Source: an uncultured Neomegalonema sp. (GTDB lineage: Bacteria > Pseudomonadota > Alphaproteobacteria > Rhodobacterales > Rhodobacteraceae). From it: DNA of 34,429 bases. Positions 16,240-24,503 of this stretch are shown here, piece by piece. The DNA is taken from the NCBI GenBank assembly GCA_937958345.1, contig CALGNW010000103.1, positions 1 to 34,429 on the forward strand, given 5' to 3'. The translations under genes and the position numbers were made by a program. Within the stretch, counting starts at the first letter, position 1, and each line of letters begins with the position of its first letter. The notes below the pieces were generated by a model. The model saw nothing but the letters and a program-made list of their open reading frames with translations. It made no database searches and was not told where the DNA came from.

Positions 16240-17229
16240 ATGAAAAAGCTGCTTCTCGGCGCTGTAGGCGCTGTCGCATTGATGATGTCGTCGCAAGGCG
16301 CGAAGGCAATGGATGAACTGACCGTTGCTTACTTCCCGGAGTGGCCAATGCCATTCCAGTATGCTCAGAAAAACGGCATCTATGACGAAGCACTCGGCAC
16401 GAAAGTGAACTGGGTATCCTTCGACGCCGGTACGGCTATGTCGGCTGCTATGGCTTCGGGCGACGTTCAAATCGCTGTTTCGATGGGTGTTACGCCTTTC
16501 CTGACCGCTGTTTCGGCTGGACAGGACATTCAGGCTGTTGACGTGGCCGTTGGCTATTCCGACAATGACAACTGCGTTGTGCGCGAAAGCCTCGAAATCG
16601 ATGCGTCGAACGCAAAAGAGCTCGAAGGCAAAGAAGTTGGCGTGCCGCTCGCGACCGCTGCGCATACCGGCTTCCTCGCTCAGATGGAGCATTTCGGCGT
16701 TGATACGTCGACGATGAACATCGTCGATATGGCACCTGTTGATTCGGCTGCTGCTTTCGCATCCGGCAACCTCGACATGGTTTGTGGCTGGGGTGGCCCG
16801 CTGCGCCGCATGAAAGAGCACGGCAACGTGCTACTGTCCGGTGCTGAAAAAGAGGCCATCGTCGGCAAAGTTTACGACGTGACCGCCGTCAACGGCTCGT
16901 GGGCTGCTGAGAACGCTGACCTCGTCGCGCGCTTCCTGCACCTGACCCACGACATGAACCGCCAGTACAACGAAGGCCGTTCGGCTGACATGCTTCCTGA
17001 TATCGCTGTTCAGGCCGGTATGGACCTCGAAGGTGCAACTGCAACGGCATCGACGTTCAGCTTCCCTTCGGTTGAAGAGCAGCTCAGCGACGCATGGCTC
17101 GGCGGCTTTATGGCGACCAACTTTAAAGAAGCAACCGACAAGCGTGCCGAAGGCGGCGAAATCACCGCTCTCGACTCATACGAAGGCGCGATTAACGCCA
17201 GCTATCTTCGCGCTGCTTCGCAGCTCTAA
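16240..17229 (+). CDS. ABC transporter substrate-binding protein, taurine/sulfonate type
   Basis: 329 residues with a signal peptide (MKKLLLGAVGAVALMMSSQGAKA). The segment VNWVSFDAGTAMSAAMASGD followed by VQIAV resembles the TauA/SsuA pattern, as does KELEGKEVGVPLATAAH. It would bind a small anion such as taurine or another sulfonate in the periplasm for the ATPase and permease encoded next; the ligand is inferred from family resemblance only. Ribosome binding site AGGGAG before ATG 16240. Codons are notably rich in GCT, as often seen in highly expressed genes. An 11-bp hairpin follows the stop. Confidence 0.85.
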   Translation: MKKLLLGAVGAVALMMSSQGAKAMDELTVAYFPEWPMPFQYAQKNGIYDEALGTKVNWVSFDAGTAMSAAMASGDVQIAVSMGVTPFLTAVSAGQDIQAVDVAVGYSDNDNCVVRESLEIDASNAKELEGKEVGVPLATAAHTGFLAQMEHFGVDTSTMNIVDMAPVDSAAAFASGNLDMVCGWGGPLRRMKEHGNVLLSGAEKEAIVGKVYDVTAVNGSWAAENADLVARFLHLTHDMNRQYNEGRSADMLPDIAVQAGMDLEGATATASTFSFPSVEEQLSDAWLGGFMATNFKEATDKRAEGGEITALDSYEGAINASYLRAASQL

Positions 17230-17244
17230 GAGACGTGAGATCTG

Positions 17245-17269
17245 TGCTGCGCGGGTATCCCGCGCAGCA
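17245..17269 (+). other. Intercistronic hairpin after the binding-protein gene
   Basis: Perfect 11-bp stem TGCTGCGCGGG/CCCGCGCAGCA with a TAT loop, 15 bp after the stop codon, followed by TTTCTG rather than a long T-run. In other ABC operons such structures protect the binding-protein mRNA or partly terminate it, giving more binding protein than membrane subunits. Confidence 0.7.
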
Positions 17270-17345
17270 TTTCTGACGATGGGGCTGCCGCTATTTGCCG
17301 GTGTTGCCCGCTAACGGTCTTCAAAAATATTCAGGGATGACGGGA

Positions 17346-18155
17346 ATGTCCGGTTTAAAAATCGACGACATCTCGATGCGATTCGACTTGCCGAACGGCA
17401 GTCACGTTCAGGCTTTGCAGAACGTATCGCTCGATTTGAAAAGCGGAGAGCTGATGAGCGTGCTCGGCCCGTCGGGGTGCGGTAAGACAACGTTGCTCAA
17501 CATCGTTGCGGGCTTTCTCAAGCAGACCAGCGGCGAGATCATCCTGAATGACAAAAAGGTCACCGGTCCCGGTGCGGAACGCGGTATGGTGTTTCAGCAG
17601 GGTGCGCTGTTCGAATGGATGAGCGTTCGCAAAAACGTGTCCTTCGGACCGGATATGAAGGGCATGCCGAAGGCGAAAAGCAACGAGATCGTCGAGCACC
17701 TGCTTGATGTCGTCGGATTGCAGGATTTTAAGGACAAGGCGGTTTACGAGCTGTCCGGCGGTATGCAACAGCGTGTTGCGCTGGCGCGCTGCCTTGCCAA
17801 TGACCCCGACGTGATCCTGATGGATGAACCGCTGGGCGCGCTGGATGCGCTGACCCGCGAAAAGATGCAGGGTTTGGTCCTGAAGCTGTGGAAAGAGACC
17901 GGTAAGACCATTATCCTGATTACGCACTCGGTCGAAGAAGCGTTGTTGTTGGGAGAGCGCCTGCTTGTCATGGCACCGCGTCCGGGGCGTATCCATAAAG
18001 AATACCGTCTGCCGTTTGCCGAGATGGGCGTCGGAGGCGATTTGCGCGAAGTTAAAAAGCATCCCGATTATAACTCTACCCGTGAAGAGATCCTCGCGAT
18101 GATCTGGGACATGGAAGAAGAGATCATGGGTCGCACCGATGGAGCCGCAGCATGA
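17346..18155 (+). CDS. ABC transporter ATPase, taurine/nitrate/sulfonate type
   Basis: 269 residues. Walker A GPSGCGKT (41-48), Q-loop VFQQGALFEW, signature LSGGMQQR, Walker B VILMDEPLGALD, and switch histidine ILITHSVEEAL, all intact. It energises the permease that follows. ATG 17346 has AGGG at nine bases; an ATG at 17337 (three codons earlier) overlaps that site, and longer TTG starts add unrelated sequence. The stop overlaps the permease start (ATGA, 18152-18155), so the two are translationally coupled. Confidence 0.93.
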   Translation: MSGLKIDDISMRFDLPNGSHVQALQNVSLDLKSGELMSVLGPSGCGKTTLLNIVAGFLKQTSGEIILNDKKVTGPGAERGMVFQQGALFEWMSVRKNVSFGPDMKGMPKAKSNEIVEHLLDVVGLQDFKDKAVYELSGGMQQRVALARCLANDPDVILMDEPLGALDALTREKMQGLVLKLWKETGKTIILITHSVEEALLLGERLLVMAPRPGRIHKEYRLPFAEMGVGGDLREVKKHPDYNSTREEILAMIWDMEEEIMGRTDGAAA

Positions 18156-19423
18156 TCATCCTTGCAATGTACATCGCGATTTTCGCAGCAGCCGCAATCG
18201 TATGGGCGATTGTCGGAGCGCCGTTTGTGCGAAAAGACCCGTTCACCGCGTTGAAAACCGTGACATTCGGAGATGAAAGCGCAATCCGGTCGAACCGCTT
18301 TGCGTCGGTGGTTTCGGTCATCTCGATTTTCCTGATCTGGGCATCCTTCACGGGATCGACTCTGATCCCCAATGCTTTGCACGTACCGGGGCCGTTTCAG
18401 GGCGAGACGAGCTTTGAATACGAGGCCACAGCGCCTGATGGTACGACAGACGCCGGAACCGTGCGTGCGCTGGTCCACCCTGTCGGCGCGGCAGTTGAGA
18501 CGCCGTCGCTTGAGGGTCTCGAAGAATCCGGTTTTGCCAAGAACTTTACCTCGACCATTCCGGCCTACCGCTCTGCAACGATTGTTGCGGGTAAATTGCT
18601 GGACGATCGCAAAACCCAAAAGATTACGTCGATCGACGGGACGCCGATTGCACCGGGCGGTGCGGTCGATATCGCCACCGGTCAGGTGCGGATGAACGCC
18701 AAGGGCAGCCTGACCTTTGAACCGCTACAGGGCATGCAGATGGCAGAGCAATACCTGCCGCCCCCCGAAAAGGTCGGAAAGCGTTTCGTGAGCCTGATCT
18801 TTGACGGCTATCAGAACGTGACGCTGTTCGAACACCTCGGCCTGTCGCTGTTTCGCGTGTTTGTCGGCTTTTTCCTCGGCTGCCTTGTGGGTATTCCGCT
18901 GGGCTATGCGATGGGCCTGAACGGTTGGTTCCGTGGCTGGTTCGATCCGATTGTCGAGTTCATGCGTCCTGTGCCGCCGCTGGCTCTGATCCCGCTGATT
19001 ATCATTTGGCTGGGTATCTGGGAAACGGGTAAAATTTCGCTGTTGTTCCTCGCGGCGCTTTGGATCATGGCGATTTCCGCGCGGTCCGGTGTGTCGGGCG
19101 TCAGAATTTCCAAGGTTCATGCCGCCTATTCGCTTGGCGCGTCCAAGTGGCAAATTCTCAAGAACGTCATCGTGCCCAACTCGTTGCCCGATATCTTTAC
19201 GGGTGCGCGCGTTGCGATGGGTGTCTGTTGGGGAACGGTGGTTGCCGCCGAGTTGGTCGCTGCGCAAAAGGGCGCGGGTAAAATGATCATCGAGGCATCG
19301 AAGTTCTCGCTGACCGATATTGTTATCGTCGGTATTTTGCTGATCGGCGTTGTCGGTTTCGGCATCGATATTCTGATGCGCAAACTCGAGAACTATCTGA
19401 TCCCGTGGAAGGGTAAGGGCTGA
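18152..19423 (+). CDS. ABC transporter permease, TauC-like, with large periplasmic insertion
   Basis: 423 residues, against about 250-280 for TauC/SsuC. Membrane segments lie at about 3-24 and 51-73. Residues ~75-200 form a soluble, non-hydrophobic region (FEYEATAPDGTTDAGTVRAL through SLTFEPLQGMQ). The usual core then begins with the family's LPSP-like motif (YLPPPEKVGK, 201-210) and contains the EAA loop (AAYSLGASKWQILKNVIVPN). The soluble part is inserted between the first core helix and the LPPP motif and should lie in the periplasm. Its function is unknown; it might interact with the binding protein. A terminator follows at 19466-19502. Confidence 0.88.
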   Translation: MIILAMYIAIFAAAAIVWAIVGAPFVRKDPFTALKTVTFGDESAIRSNRFASVVSVISIFLIWASFTGSTLIPNALHVPGPFQGETSFEYEATAPDGTTDAGTVRALVHPVGAAVETPSLEGLEESGFAKNFTSTIPAYRSATIVAGKLLDDRKTQKITSIDGTPIAPGGAVDIATGQVRMNAKGSLTFEPLQGMQMAEQYLPPPEKVGKRFVSLIFDGYQNVTLFEHLGLSLFRVFVGFFLGCLVGIPLGYAMGLNGWFRGWFDPIVEFMRPVPPLALIPLIIIWLGIWETGKISLLFLAALWIMAISARSGVSGVRISKVHAAYSLGASKWQILKNVIVPNSLPDIFTGARVAMGVCWGTVVAAELVAAQKGAGKMIIEASKFSLTDIVIVGILLIGVVGFGIDILMRKLENYLIPWKGKG

Positions 19424-19465
19424 ACCGGCCCCGTCGCCCTCAAGGGCGGTAAACCGGACGATCAG

Positions 19466-19502
19466 AGCCGTTTCCCGCATTGCGGGGGACGGCTTTTTCT
19501 TT
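19466..19502 (+). terminator. Rho-independent terminator of the ABC transporter operon
   Basis: AGCCGTTTCCCGC pairs with GCGGGGGACGGCT (13 bp, two T-G) around ATT, followed by TTTTTCTTTG. It abuts the stop codon of the convergent ThDP-enzyme gene at 19504. Confidence 0.9.
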
Positions 19503-19503
19503 G

Positions 19504-21144
19504 TTATTCGGGCAACGAGTTTCCGGGGGCAATCGCGCTGGATGACGTGATCACATGGATCAGGGACGGACGACCGGAATGCCGCGAGCGGTCGAGCGCA
19601 CCGGGAAATTCGGCATCGTCTGTCACGATCTCGCCGTGAAATCCGTAAGCCTCGGCGAGCGGGGCAAAACTGGGGTTACGCAGCCATGTGCCGCTGACCC
19701 GGCCAGGGTATTCGCGTTCCTGATGCATGCGGATTGTTCCGTACATGCCGTTATCCGAGACGATCACGATAACATTCGCACCCTCTTGTGCAGCAGTTCC
19801 CATTTCCTGAATGGTCATCTGCAAACACCCGTCACCGGCAAGGCAGATCACCTCGCGGTCGGGATAGCGCAGTTTGGCGGCAATGGCGGCTGGCAGGCCG
19901 TATCCCATCGAACCCGAGGTCGGTGCGACCTGAGTTCCGAATCGGCGGAACCGGTAAAATCTGTGCAGCCAGCTTGCGTAATTTCCTGCGCCGTTTGTTA
20001 GGATCGCATCCTGCCGCAGCACATCGCGCAGGTGGGTAATCACCGCGCCCATCGTTGCGCCGCCCGGTGCTTCGGGCGGGGTTTCGCTCCATTCACGATA
20101 GGACTGGTGCGCCGCCTCGGTTTCATGCGTCCAGTTCAGCGTCTCGGGCGCTTCGACCTCCATTGCCCGTGACAAGAATCCGCCGGGGGTTGCATTGATG
20201 GCAAGGTTGGGCGCGTAGATACGGCCCAGTTCTTCGGCCCCGGGATGCACATGCACCAGCATTTTATCGGGATTCGGAATGTCCAGCAGGTCAAACCCCT
20301 GTGCCGGATTCTCGGACAACCTCCCGCCGAGCAAAAGCAGGAGGTCGCTGCGCTCGATCCGTTTGCGCAGGGCGGGGTTGATCCCCAGTCCGACATCGCC
20401 CGCATAGCAAAAATGATTGTGGTCGAAAAGGTGCTGGCGGCGGAACGAGCAGCCGACCGGCAGCATCCATTTTTCAGCCATCACCCGCAGGGCCCGGACG
20501 GATTCAGGATGCCAGCGTGAGCCACCGACGATCATAAAAGGGCGGACGGATTGCGAGAGCAGCGTCTTGAACCATTCCATCTGAGCGGCGCTTGGTGAGG
20601 GCTCGGCAACCTCGACACGGCGCGCGGGTTCGGCAACGACCGCATCGCGCAGCATGTCTTCCGGCAGGACCAGAACCACGGGGCCGGGCCGGCCGCTCAT
20701 AGCAACATGCCACGCACGGTTGATGATTTCGGGCAGGCGGGCAGCGTCTTCGATCTGTTCGACCAGCTTGGCAATACCGCCGAACATCTGGCGATAATCG
20801 ACCTCCTGAAAAGCGTCGCGGCCCGTCCACCCGCGCGAGATTTGTCCGACGAACAGGACCATCGGAGTTGAATCCTGTTGGGCGACATGCACACCCGCCG
20901 AGGCATTCGTTGCCCCCGGACCGCGTGTGACAAAGCAAACGCCGGGCCGTCCGGTCAGCTTGCCGTCAGCCTCCGCCATCATTGCCGCGCCACCCTCCTG
21001 GCGTGCGACAATCGTCTGGACCGCAGAACCGTGCAACCCGTCGAGAACCGCAAGATAACTCTCGCCCGGTACGCAAAAGACCCGTTTGACTCCCTGTTCG
21101 ACAAGGCATTTCACGAGCAGTTCGCCGCCGGTTTGTTGGGTCAT
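19504..21144 (-). CDS. ThDP-dependent decarboxylase/carboligase, acetolactate-synthase-like
   Basis: 546 residues from ATG 21144, which has AAGGAAAT just upstream. Three domains: a PYR domain with the catalytic glutamate E28 (CVPGESY), a central domain (about 190-330), and a PP domain with the ThDP/Mg motif GDG (437-439) and DNGMYGT (464-470). It belongs to the AHAS/benzoylformate decarboxylase superfamily. It is unlikely to be the biosynthetic acetolactate synthase, since no ilvH lies beside it. Its distance from tauABC-like genes and opposite strand argue against assuming a sulfoacetaldehyde role. An inverted repeat lies at 21172-21187 in its promoter region. Substrate unknown. Confidence 0.85.
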   Translation of the reverse strand: MTQQTGGELLVKCLVEQGVKRVFCVPGESYLAVLDGLHGSAVQTIVARQEGGAAMMAEADGKLTGRPGVCFVTRGPGATNASAGVHVAQQDSTPMVLFVGQISRGWTGRDAFQEVDYRQMFGGIAKLVEQIEDAARLPEIINRAWHVAMSGRPGPVVLVLPEDMLRDAVVAEPARRVEVAEPSPSAAQMEWFKTLLSQSVRPFMIVGGSRWHPESVRALRVMAEKWMLPVGCSFRRQHLFDHNHFCYAGDVGLGINPALRKRIERSDLLLLLGGRLSENPAQGFDLLDIPNPDKMLVHVHPGAEELGRIYAPNLAINATPGGFLSRAMEVEAPETLNWTHETEAAHQSYREWSETPPEAPGGATMGAVITHLRDVLRQDAILTNGAGNYASWLHRFYRFRRFGTQVAPTSGSMGYGLPAAIAAKLRYPDREVICLAGDGCLQMTIQEMGTAAQEGANVIVIVSDNGMYGTIRMHQEREYPGRVSGTWLRNPSFAPLAEAYGFHGEIVTDDAEFPGALDRSRHSGRPSLIHVITSSSAIAPGNSLPE

Positions 21145-21171
21145 CTGATTTCCTTCAGCAGCGAAGCTTGT

Positions 21172-21187
21172 TCGTTCATTAGAACGA
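21172..21187. promoter_or_regulatory. Palindromic operator candidate before the ThDP-enzyme gene
   Basis: TCGTTC-ATTA-GAACGA, a perfect 6-bp inverted repeat, 28-43 bp upstream of the start codon. The ATTAGAA of its right half recurs as a direct repeat 15 bp further upstream (about 21193-21199). The position suits a repressor site overlapping the transcription start. Confidence 0.45.
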
Positions 21188-21311
21188 TCCTGATTAGAAT
21201 ACAGGCATGATAGTACCGGAATATCACAGCGTGGGAAGCCCGTGCCCGTGCCGTGCGGCATGAATGACCCGACGGGCCTTTGTGCGTTCCGTTCCCTCGT
21301 CCGGGTGCGCT

Positions 21312-21731
21312 TTAGTCGACCTGTTCGACCGGCAGGCCGACAGCGCGCCAGCCGGGGGCGACAGCTCTGCCGGTCATGCCGCCGTTGACGCTGTAGACAT
21401 TGGTAAAGCCGCGCCTCGTCAGTTCGGCAGCCCAAGCGCCCGAGCGTGCGCCTGACCGGCAGATCAGCGCCAGAGGCGCGGTTTTGTCGCCTGCGGTTAG
21501 GGCTGTGAACTTTTCCAGAATGGCCGGATCGCTGAGGGCGATGCGCTCGGCACCCTCGGCGACACCGCCGTCGCGCCATTCTTGCGGCTCGCGTATATCA
21601 ACAAGAGTGAGTGCGCCGGATTGCTGTGCCGCGCGGGTATCCGCCGGTGAGATCAGTCGGACCTCGGCAGCCCGAGCAGGAGTTACGCACAGTGCCGCCG
21701 TTCCTGCGATAAACGCGCGCCGGCCGATCAT
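21312..21731 (-). CDS. Exported rhodanese-domain protein (Tat-type signal)
   Basis: 139 residues. The N-terminus MIGRRAFIAGTAAL..ARA looks like a twin-arginine (Tat) signal, then a single rhodanese domain: LVDIREPQEW (43-52), active-site loop CRSGARS with C91, and the C-terminal GGMTGRAVAPGW. It could transfer sulfane sulfur in the periplasm. Its ATG overlaps the stop of the S-formylglutathione hydrolase gene (ATGA, 21728-21731), so it is translationally coupled to it. A similar rhodanese arrangement is not a required part of formaldehyde oxidation, so the link is inferred from context only. Confidence 0.85.
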   Translation of the reverse strand: MIGRRAFIAGTAALCVTPARAAEVRLISPADTRAAQQSGALTLVDIREPQEWRDGGVAEGAERIALSDPAILEKFTALTAGDKTAPLALICRSGARSGAWAAELTRRGFTNVYSVNGGMTGRAVAPGWRAVGLPVEQVD

Positions 21732-22555
21732 TTGAGGTTCGCCGCGTGAAAAGCGATGTGATCGGGCATAAAGGTCGAGACGAAATAATAGCTGTGGTCG
21801 TAACCGGCGCGCATTGTGATCGTGGCCTTTTGGCCCTTGGCCGCGCAGGCGTCTATCAGGGCCTGTGTTTTCAGCAGATCAAGAAAGGTATCGGCGTCGC
21901 CCTGATCGACGAGGATTTCGCCTGTCCAGCCATGGGTTGCCACCAGCTTTGATGCGTCGGTGTCGCCCCAGTTGCTTTCATCGCCCAGATAAGCACCCAA
22001 CTGCTTGCGACCCCAATCAGAGCCGTGCGGATGGCAGATTGGCGAGAACGCGGAGAGCGATTTGAACTTTTCGGGATGCGTCATTGCCAGCGTCAGCGCA
22101 CCATGCCCGCCCATGGAATGGCCGCTGATTGCCGAGCGGGTTGTGTCAATCTGCGGAAAGTTCTGTGCGATCAGGCCGAACAACTCGTCGACGATATAGG
22201 TGCGCATGTTGAAGTGCGGGGTCCATGGTGCTTGGGTCGCATCAACATAGAACCCTGCACCCTGTCCCAGATCATAGGCGTCGTCATTGGCAATGCTCTC
22301 GCCGCGCGGCGAGGTGTCGGGAAAAATAACGGCGATGCCGTGTTCGGCGGCGGCGCGCTGTGCGCCCGCCTTTTCCATTGCATTCGCATGGGTACAGGTG
22401 AGGCCGGACAACCACCAGAGGACAGGGACTTTGCCGGTCTTGGCCTGCGCCGGAAGGTAAACCGCAAAGGTCATGTCACAGCCGCACGCTTTGCTGTCAT
22501 GCGTGTAGACACCCTGCGTGCCGTCAAAGCAGATATTCTCGGATACGGTTTCCAT
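21728..22555 (-). CDS. fghA: S-formylglutathione hydrolase
   Basis: 275 residues, the normal length for the esterase D family. It hydrolyses S-formylglutathione to formate and glutathione, the second step of glutathione-dependent formaldehyde detoxification. The catalytic serine is S147 in GHSMGG; the Asp lies in VDQGDADTF (216-224) and the His is H254 in GYDHSYYF. LSGLTCTHAN (49-58) is typical of the oxyanion region. Start ATG 22555. No adhC/gfa partner lies adjacent. folK ends 53 bp upstream on the same strand. Confidence 0.95.
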   Translation of the reverse strand: METVSENICFDGTQGVYTHDSKACGCDMTFAVYLPAQAKTGKVPVLWWLSGLTCTHANAMEKAGAQRAAAEHGIAVIFPDTSPRGESIANDDAYDLGQGAGFYVDATQAPWTPHFNMRTYIVDELFGLIAQNFPQIDTTRSAISGHSMGGHGALTLAMTHPEKFKSLSAFSPICHPHGSDWGRKQLGAYLGDESNWGDTDASKLVATHGWTGEILVDQGDADTFLDLLKTQALIDACAAKGQKATITMRAGYDHSYYFVSTFMPDHIAFHAANLK

Positions 22556-22608
22556 CGTGCGTGCGCTTTCCCGGTTGCATTCCGGGTGATGGTGGCGCGG
22601 GGACGGCG

Positions 22609-23178
22609 TCAGTTCAAGAGGGTGATTGCGCTGCGTTCGGCCTCGGGTAATTCAGCAAGCATTTCTGCCACCGTCCTGCCCAGGATCGGATGCCGCCAGT
22701 CAGCGGCGATTTCGGCCAAGGGGGCGAGGACAAAGGCGCGGCGGTGGAGTTGCGGATGCGGCAGGAACAGCGTGTCGCGCGGCGTTTCAGGCGGCGCGGC
22801 CTCGACATGCCGCCATCGTGCGGCCCCGGGCGCAACCATCGCGCCGCAGGCAATCAGATCGAGGTCGCACGAGCGCGCGGCCCATCGGCCATCTTTATCG
22901 TCGCGTTTGCGGCCCAAAACCGTTTCGACTTTGTGCAAGGCATTCAGCAATTCCTTTGGCGATAACGTGCTGCTGATTTCTGCGGCTCCGTTCACATAAT
23001 CGGGACCGGACCCGGCGGGCCATGCGGGCGAGCGCATCCAGCGAGCTGTTTTGCCGATTGTAATGCCGCGCGCCGACAGCAGGGACAGCGCCGCCTCTAG
23101 GGTTTCGCGGGGCGTTCCCTGTACCGAAGGCTCGTTTGCTCCCAAAGCAATCAGGGCAACCGTTTTTCGCTCTGTCAT
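22609..23178 (-). CDS. folK: 2-amino-4-hydroxy-6-hydroxymethyldihydropteridine pyrophosphokinase
   Basis: 189 residues. FolK adds pyrophosphate to 6-hydroxymethyl-dihydropterin in folate synthesis. Recognisable parts: ALGANEPS near the N-terminus, RCDLDLI-like segment ([11 protein letters not shown]), and [19 protein letters not shown]. The start [13 protein letters not shown] at ATG 23178 has CGGAG about 11 nt upstream. An ATG at 23232 would add 18 residues absent from the family and lacks a ribosome binding site. It is divergent from the NYN gene across a 93-bp AT-rich gap. folP is not adjacent. Confidence 0.93.
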   Translation of the reverse strand: MTERKTVALIALGANEPSVQGTPRETLEAALSLLSARGITIGKTARWMRSPAWPAGSGPDYVNGAAEISSTLSPKELLNALHKVETVLGRKRDDKDGRWAARSCDLDLIACGAMVAPGAARWRHVEAAPPETPRDTLFLPHPQLHRRAFVLAPLAEIAADWRHPILGRTVAEMLAELPEAERSAITLLN

Positions 23179-23271
23179 GGGTGCGGCACTCCGGCGGTTG
23201 CTTATCGGTAAAAGTGGACTAGCGTCCCACATAATCTACGATACTATAAATTGTATTTTTTCGGAGCCTGA

Positions 23272-23844
23272 ATGTTTTACCGCGACGACCGCCTCGCCCT
23301 GTTTATCGATGGGTCGAATTTGTATTCTGCTGCCCGTGCACTGGGCTTTGATATTGATTACAAAAAGCTTCTCACCGAATTCGCGTCCCGCGGAAAACTG
23401 GTGCGTGCTTTTTACTACACGGCACTGATGGAGAATGAAGAGTATTCACCGATCCGCCCGTTGGTCGATTGGCTGGATTACAACGGGTATTCGCTGGTGA
23501 CGAAACCGGCCAAAGAATACACCGATTCGGCGGGCCGCCGGAAAATCAAAGGCAATATGGACATCGAGCTTGCCGTCGATGCCATGGAAATTGCCCCGTA
23601 TATCGACCATCTCGTGATCTTTTCGGGCGACGGTGATTTCCGCTCGTTGGTCGAGGCGCTGCAACGCAAGGGCAAACGGGTCAGTGTCGTCTCGACGATC
23701 CGCTCGCAACCGCCGATGATTGCCGACGAACTGCGCCGTCAGGTCGATAACTTTATCGAGATGGATGACCTCAGCGATGTGATTGGCCGCGCCCAGCGGC
23801 CGCGTCCCGAGGGTGAGGAAGAAGACGACAGTCCGCAAGGCTGA
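23272..23844 (+). CDS. NYN-domain (LabA/DUF88-like) putative RNase
   Basis: 190 residues with one NYN domain, a PIN-like nuclease fold. The acidic metal-binding residues are D13 (FIDGSN), D97 (KGNMDIEL) and D120/D122 (SGDGDF). NYN proteins are thought to process or degrade RNA. The C-terminal tail is acidic (EGEEEDDSPQG). Ribosome binding site CGGAG ends eight bases before ATG 23272. An AT-rich stretch upstream (TACTATAAATTG at 23239-23252) may carry its promoter. The stop overlaps the next start (TGATG, 23842-23846), coupling it to a uracil-DNA glycosylase. The RNA target is unknown. Confidence 0.9.
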   Translation: MFYRDDRLALFIDGSNLYSAARALGFDIDYKKLLTEFASRGKLVRAFYYTALMENEEYSPIRPLVDWLDYNGYSLVTKPAKEYTDSAGRRKIKGNMDIELAVDAMEIAPYIDHLVIFSGDGDFRSLVEALQRKGKRVSVVSTIRSQPPMIADELRRQVDNFIEMDDLSDVIGRAQRPRPEGEEEDDSPQG

Positions 23845-24449
23845 TGCCTGCGCCGCGCACTGATCCGACCGCGGGCTGTCGTAAATGCCCGCGGCTGGTT
23901 GCGTTTCGACGTGAAAACAAAGTTGCCTATCCCGCGTTTCATAACGGTCCTGTTTTGACGTGGGGCGTGGCGGACTCCCGTTTGCTGATTGTCGGGCTTG
24001 CGCCCGGATTAAAGGGGGCGAACCGGTCGGGCAGGCCGTTCACCGGCGATGCGTCCGGCGATCTGCTGTTTGCATCTTTGTTCAGGGCGGGGCTGGCATC
24101 GCAGGCGGGCGGCGCGGTATCGCTGCATGACTGTGCCATTACCAACGCGGTTGCCTGTGTGCCGCCGCAGAACCGGCCCACTGCCGAAGAGGTAGCGACC
24201 TGCCGCCCGTTTCTTGCGGCCAAGTTAAAGAAACCGCGCGTGGTGCTGGCGCTTGGCAAGCTCGCGCATGATTCAGTGTTGAGGGCATTAGAGGCACGGG
24301 TTGCGGATTATCCGTTTTCCCATGGCGCTGTCGCGCGGATCGCGCAGGTCACGCTTGTCTCAAGCTATCACCCGTCGCGCTATAATGTGTCGACCAAACG
24401 CATCAATGCAGAGATGATGGATGCGGCGGTCGGGTTGTGCCTGAGGTAA
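23844..24449 (+). CDS. Uracil-DNA glycosylase, family 5 (UDGb) type
   Basis: 201 residues. Four cysteines, C12, C15, C104 and C119, fit the iron-sulfur cluster of family 4/5 UDGs. Motif 1 GLAPGLKGANRSGRPFTGD (50-68) has the family-5 form without the acidic residue of family 4. Motif 2 is HPSRYN (175-180). These enzymes remove uracil and some other deaminated bases from DNA. Translation is coupled to the upstream NYN gene. A GC-rich hairpin (24463-24483) lies between it and the convergent dnaJ. Confidence 0.92.
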   Translation: MPAPRTDPTAGCRKCPRLVAFRRENKVAYPAFHNGPVLTWGVADSRLLIVGLAPGLKGANRSGRPFTGDASGDLLFASLFRAGLASQAGGAVSLHDCAITNAVACVPPQNRPTAEEVATCRPFLAAKLKKPRVVLALGKLAHDSVLRALEARVADYPFSHGAVARIAQVTLVSSYHPSRYNVSTKRINAEMMDAAVGLCLR

Positions 24450-24462
24450 TGTGTGCCCGATG

Positions 24463-24483
24463 CCCCGGCAGGGTATGCCGGGG
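24463..24483. terminator. GC-rich hairpin between convergent udg and dnaJ
   Basis: CCCCGGCA/TGCCGGGG with a GGGTA loop, 13 bp after one stop codon and 20 bp before the other. No T-run on either side, so its termination activity is uncertain. Confidence 0.5.
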
Positions 24484-24503
24484 GACGGGTTTGTCACGCC
24501 GCG

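Noticed and set aside
19504-21144. ThDP enzyme as sulfoacetaldehyde acetyltransferase (Xsc) because of nearby tauABC-like genes
   Set aside because: Opposite strand, separated by a terminator, and its sequence fits the general acetolactate-synthase-like group without Xsc-specific signs I can verify.
21145-21579. Upstream extension of the ThDP enzyme reading frame
   Set aside because: The added residues are low-complexity Arg-rich and overlap the rhodanese gene; the ATG at 21144 has a good ribosome binding site and matches the family N-terminus.
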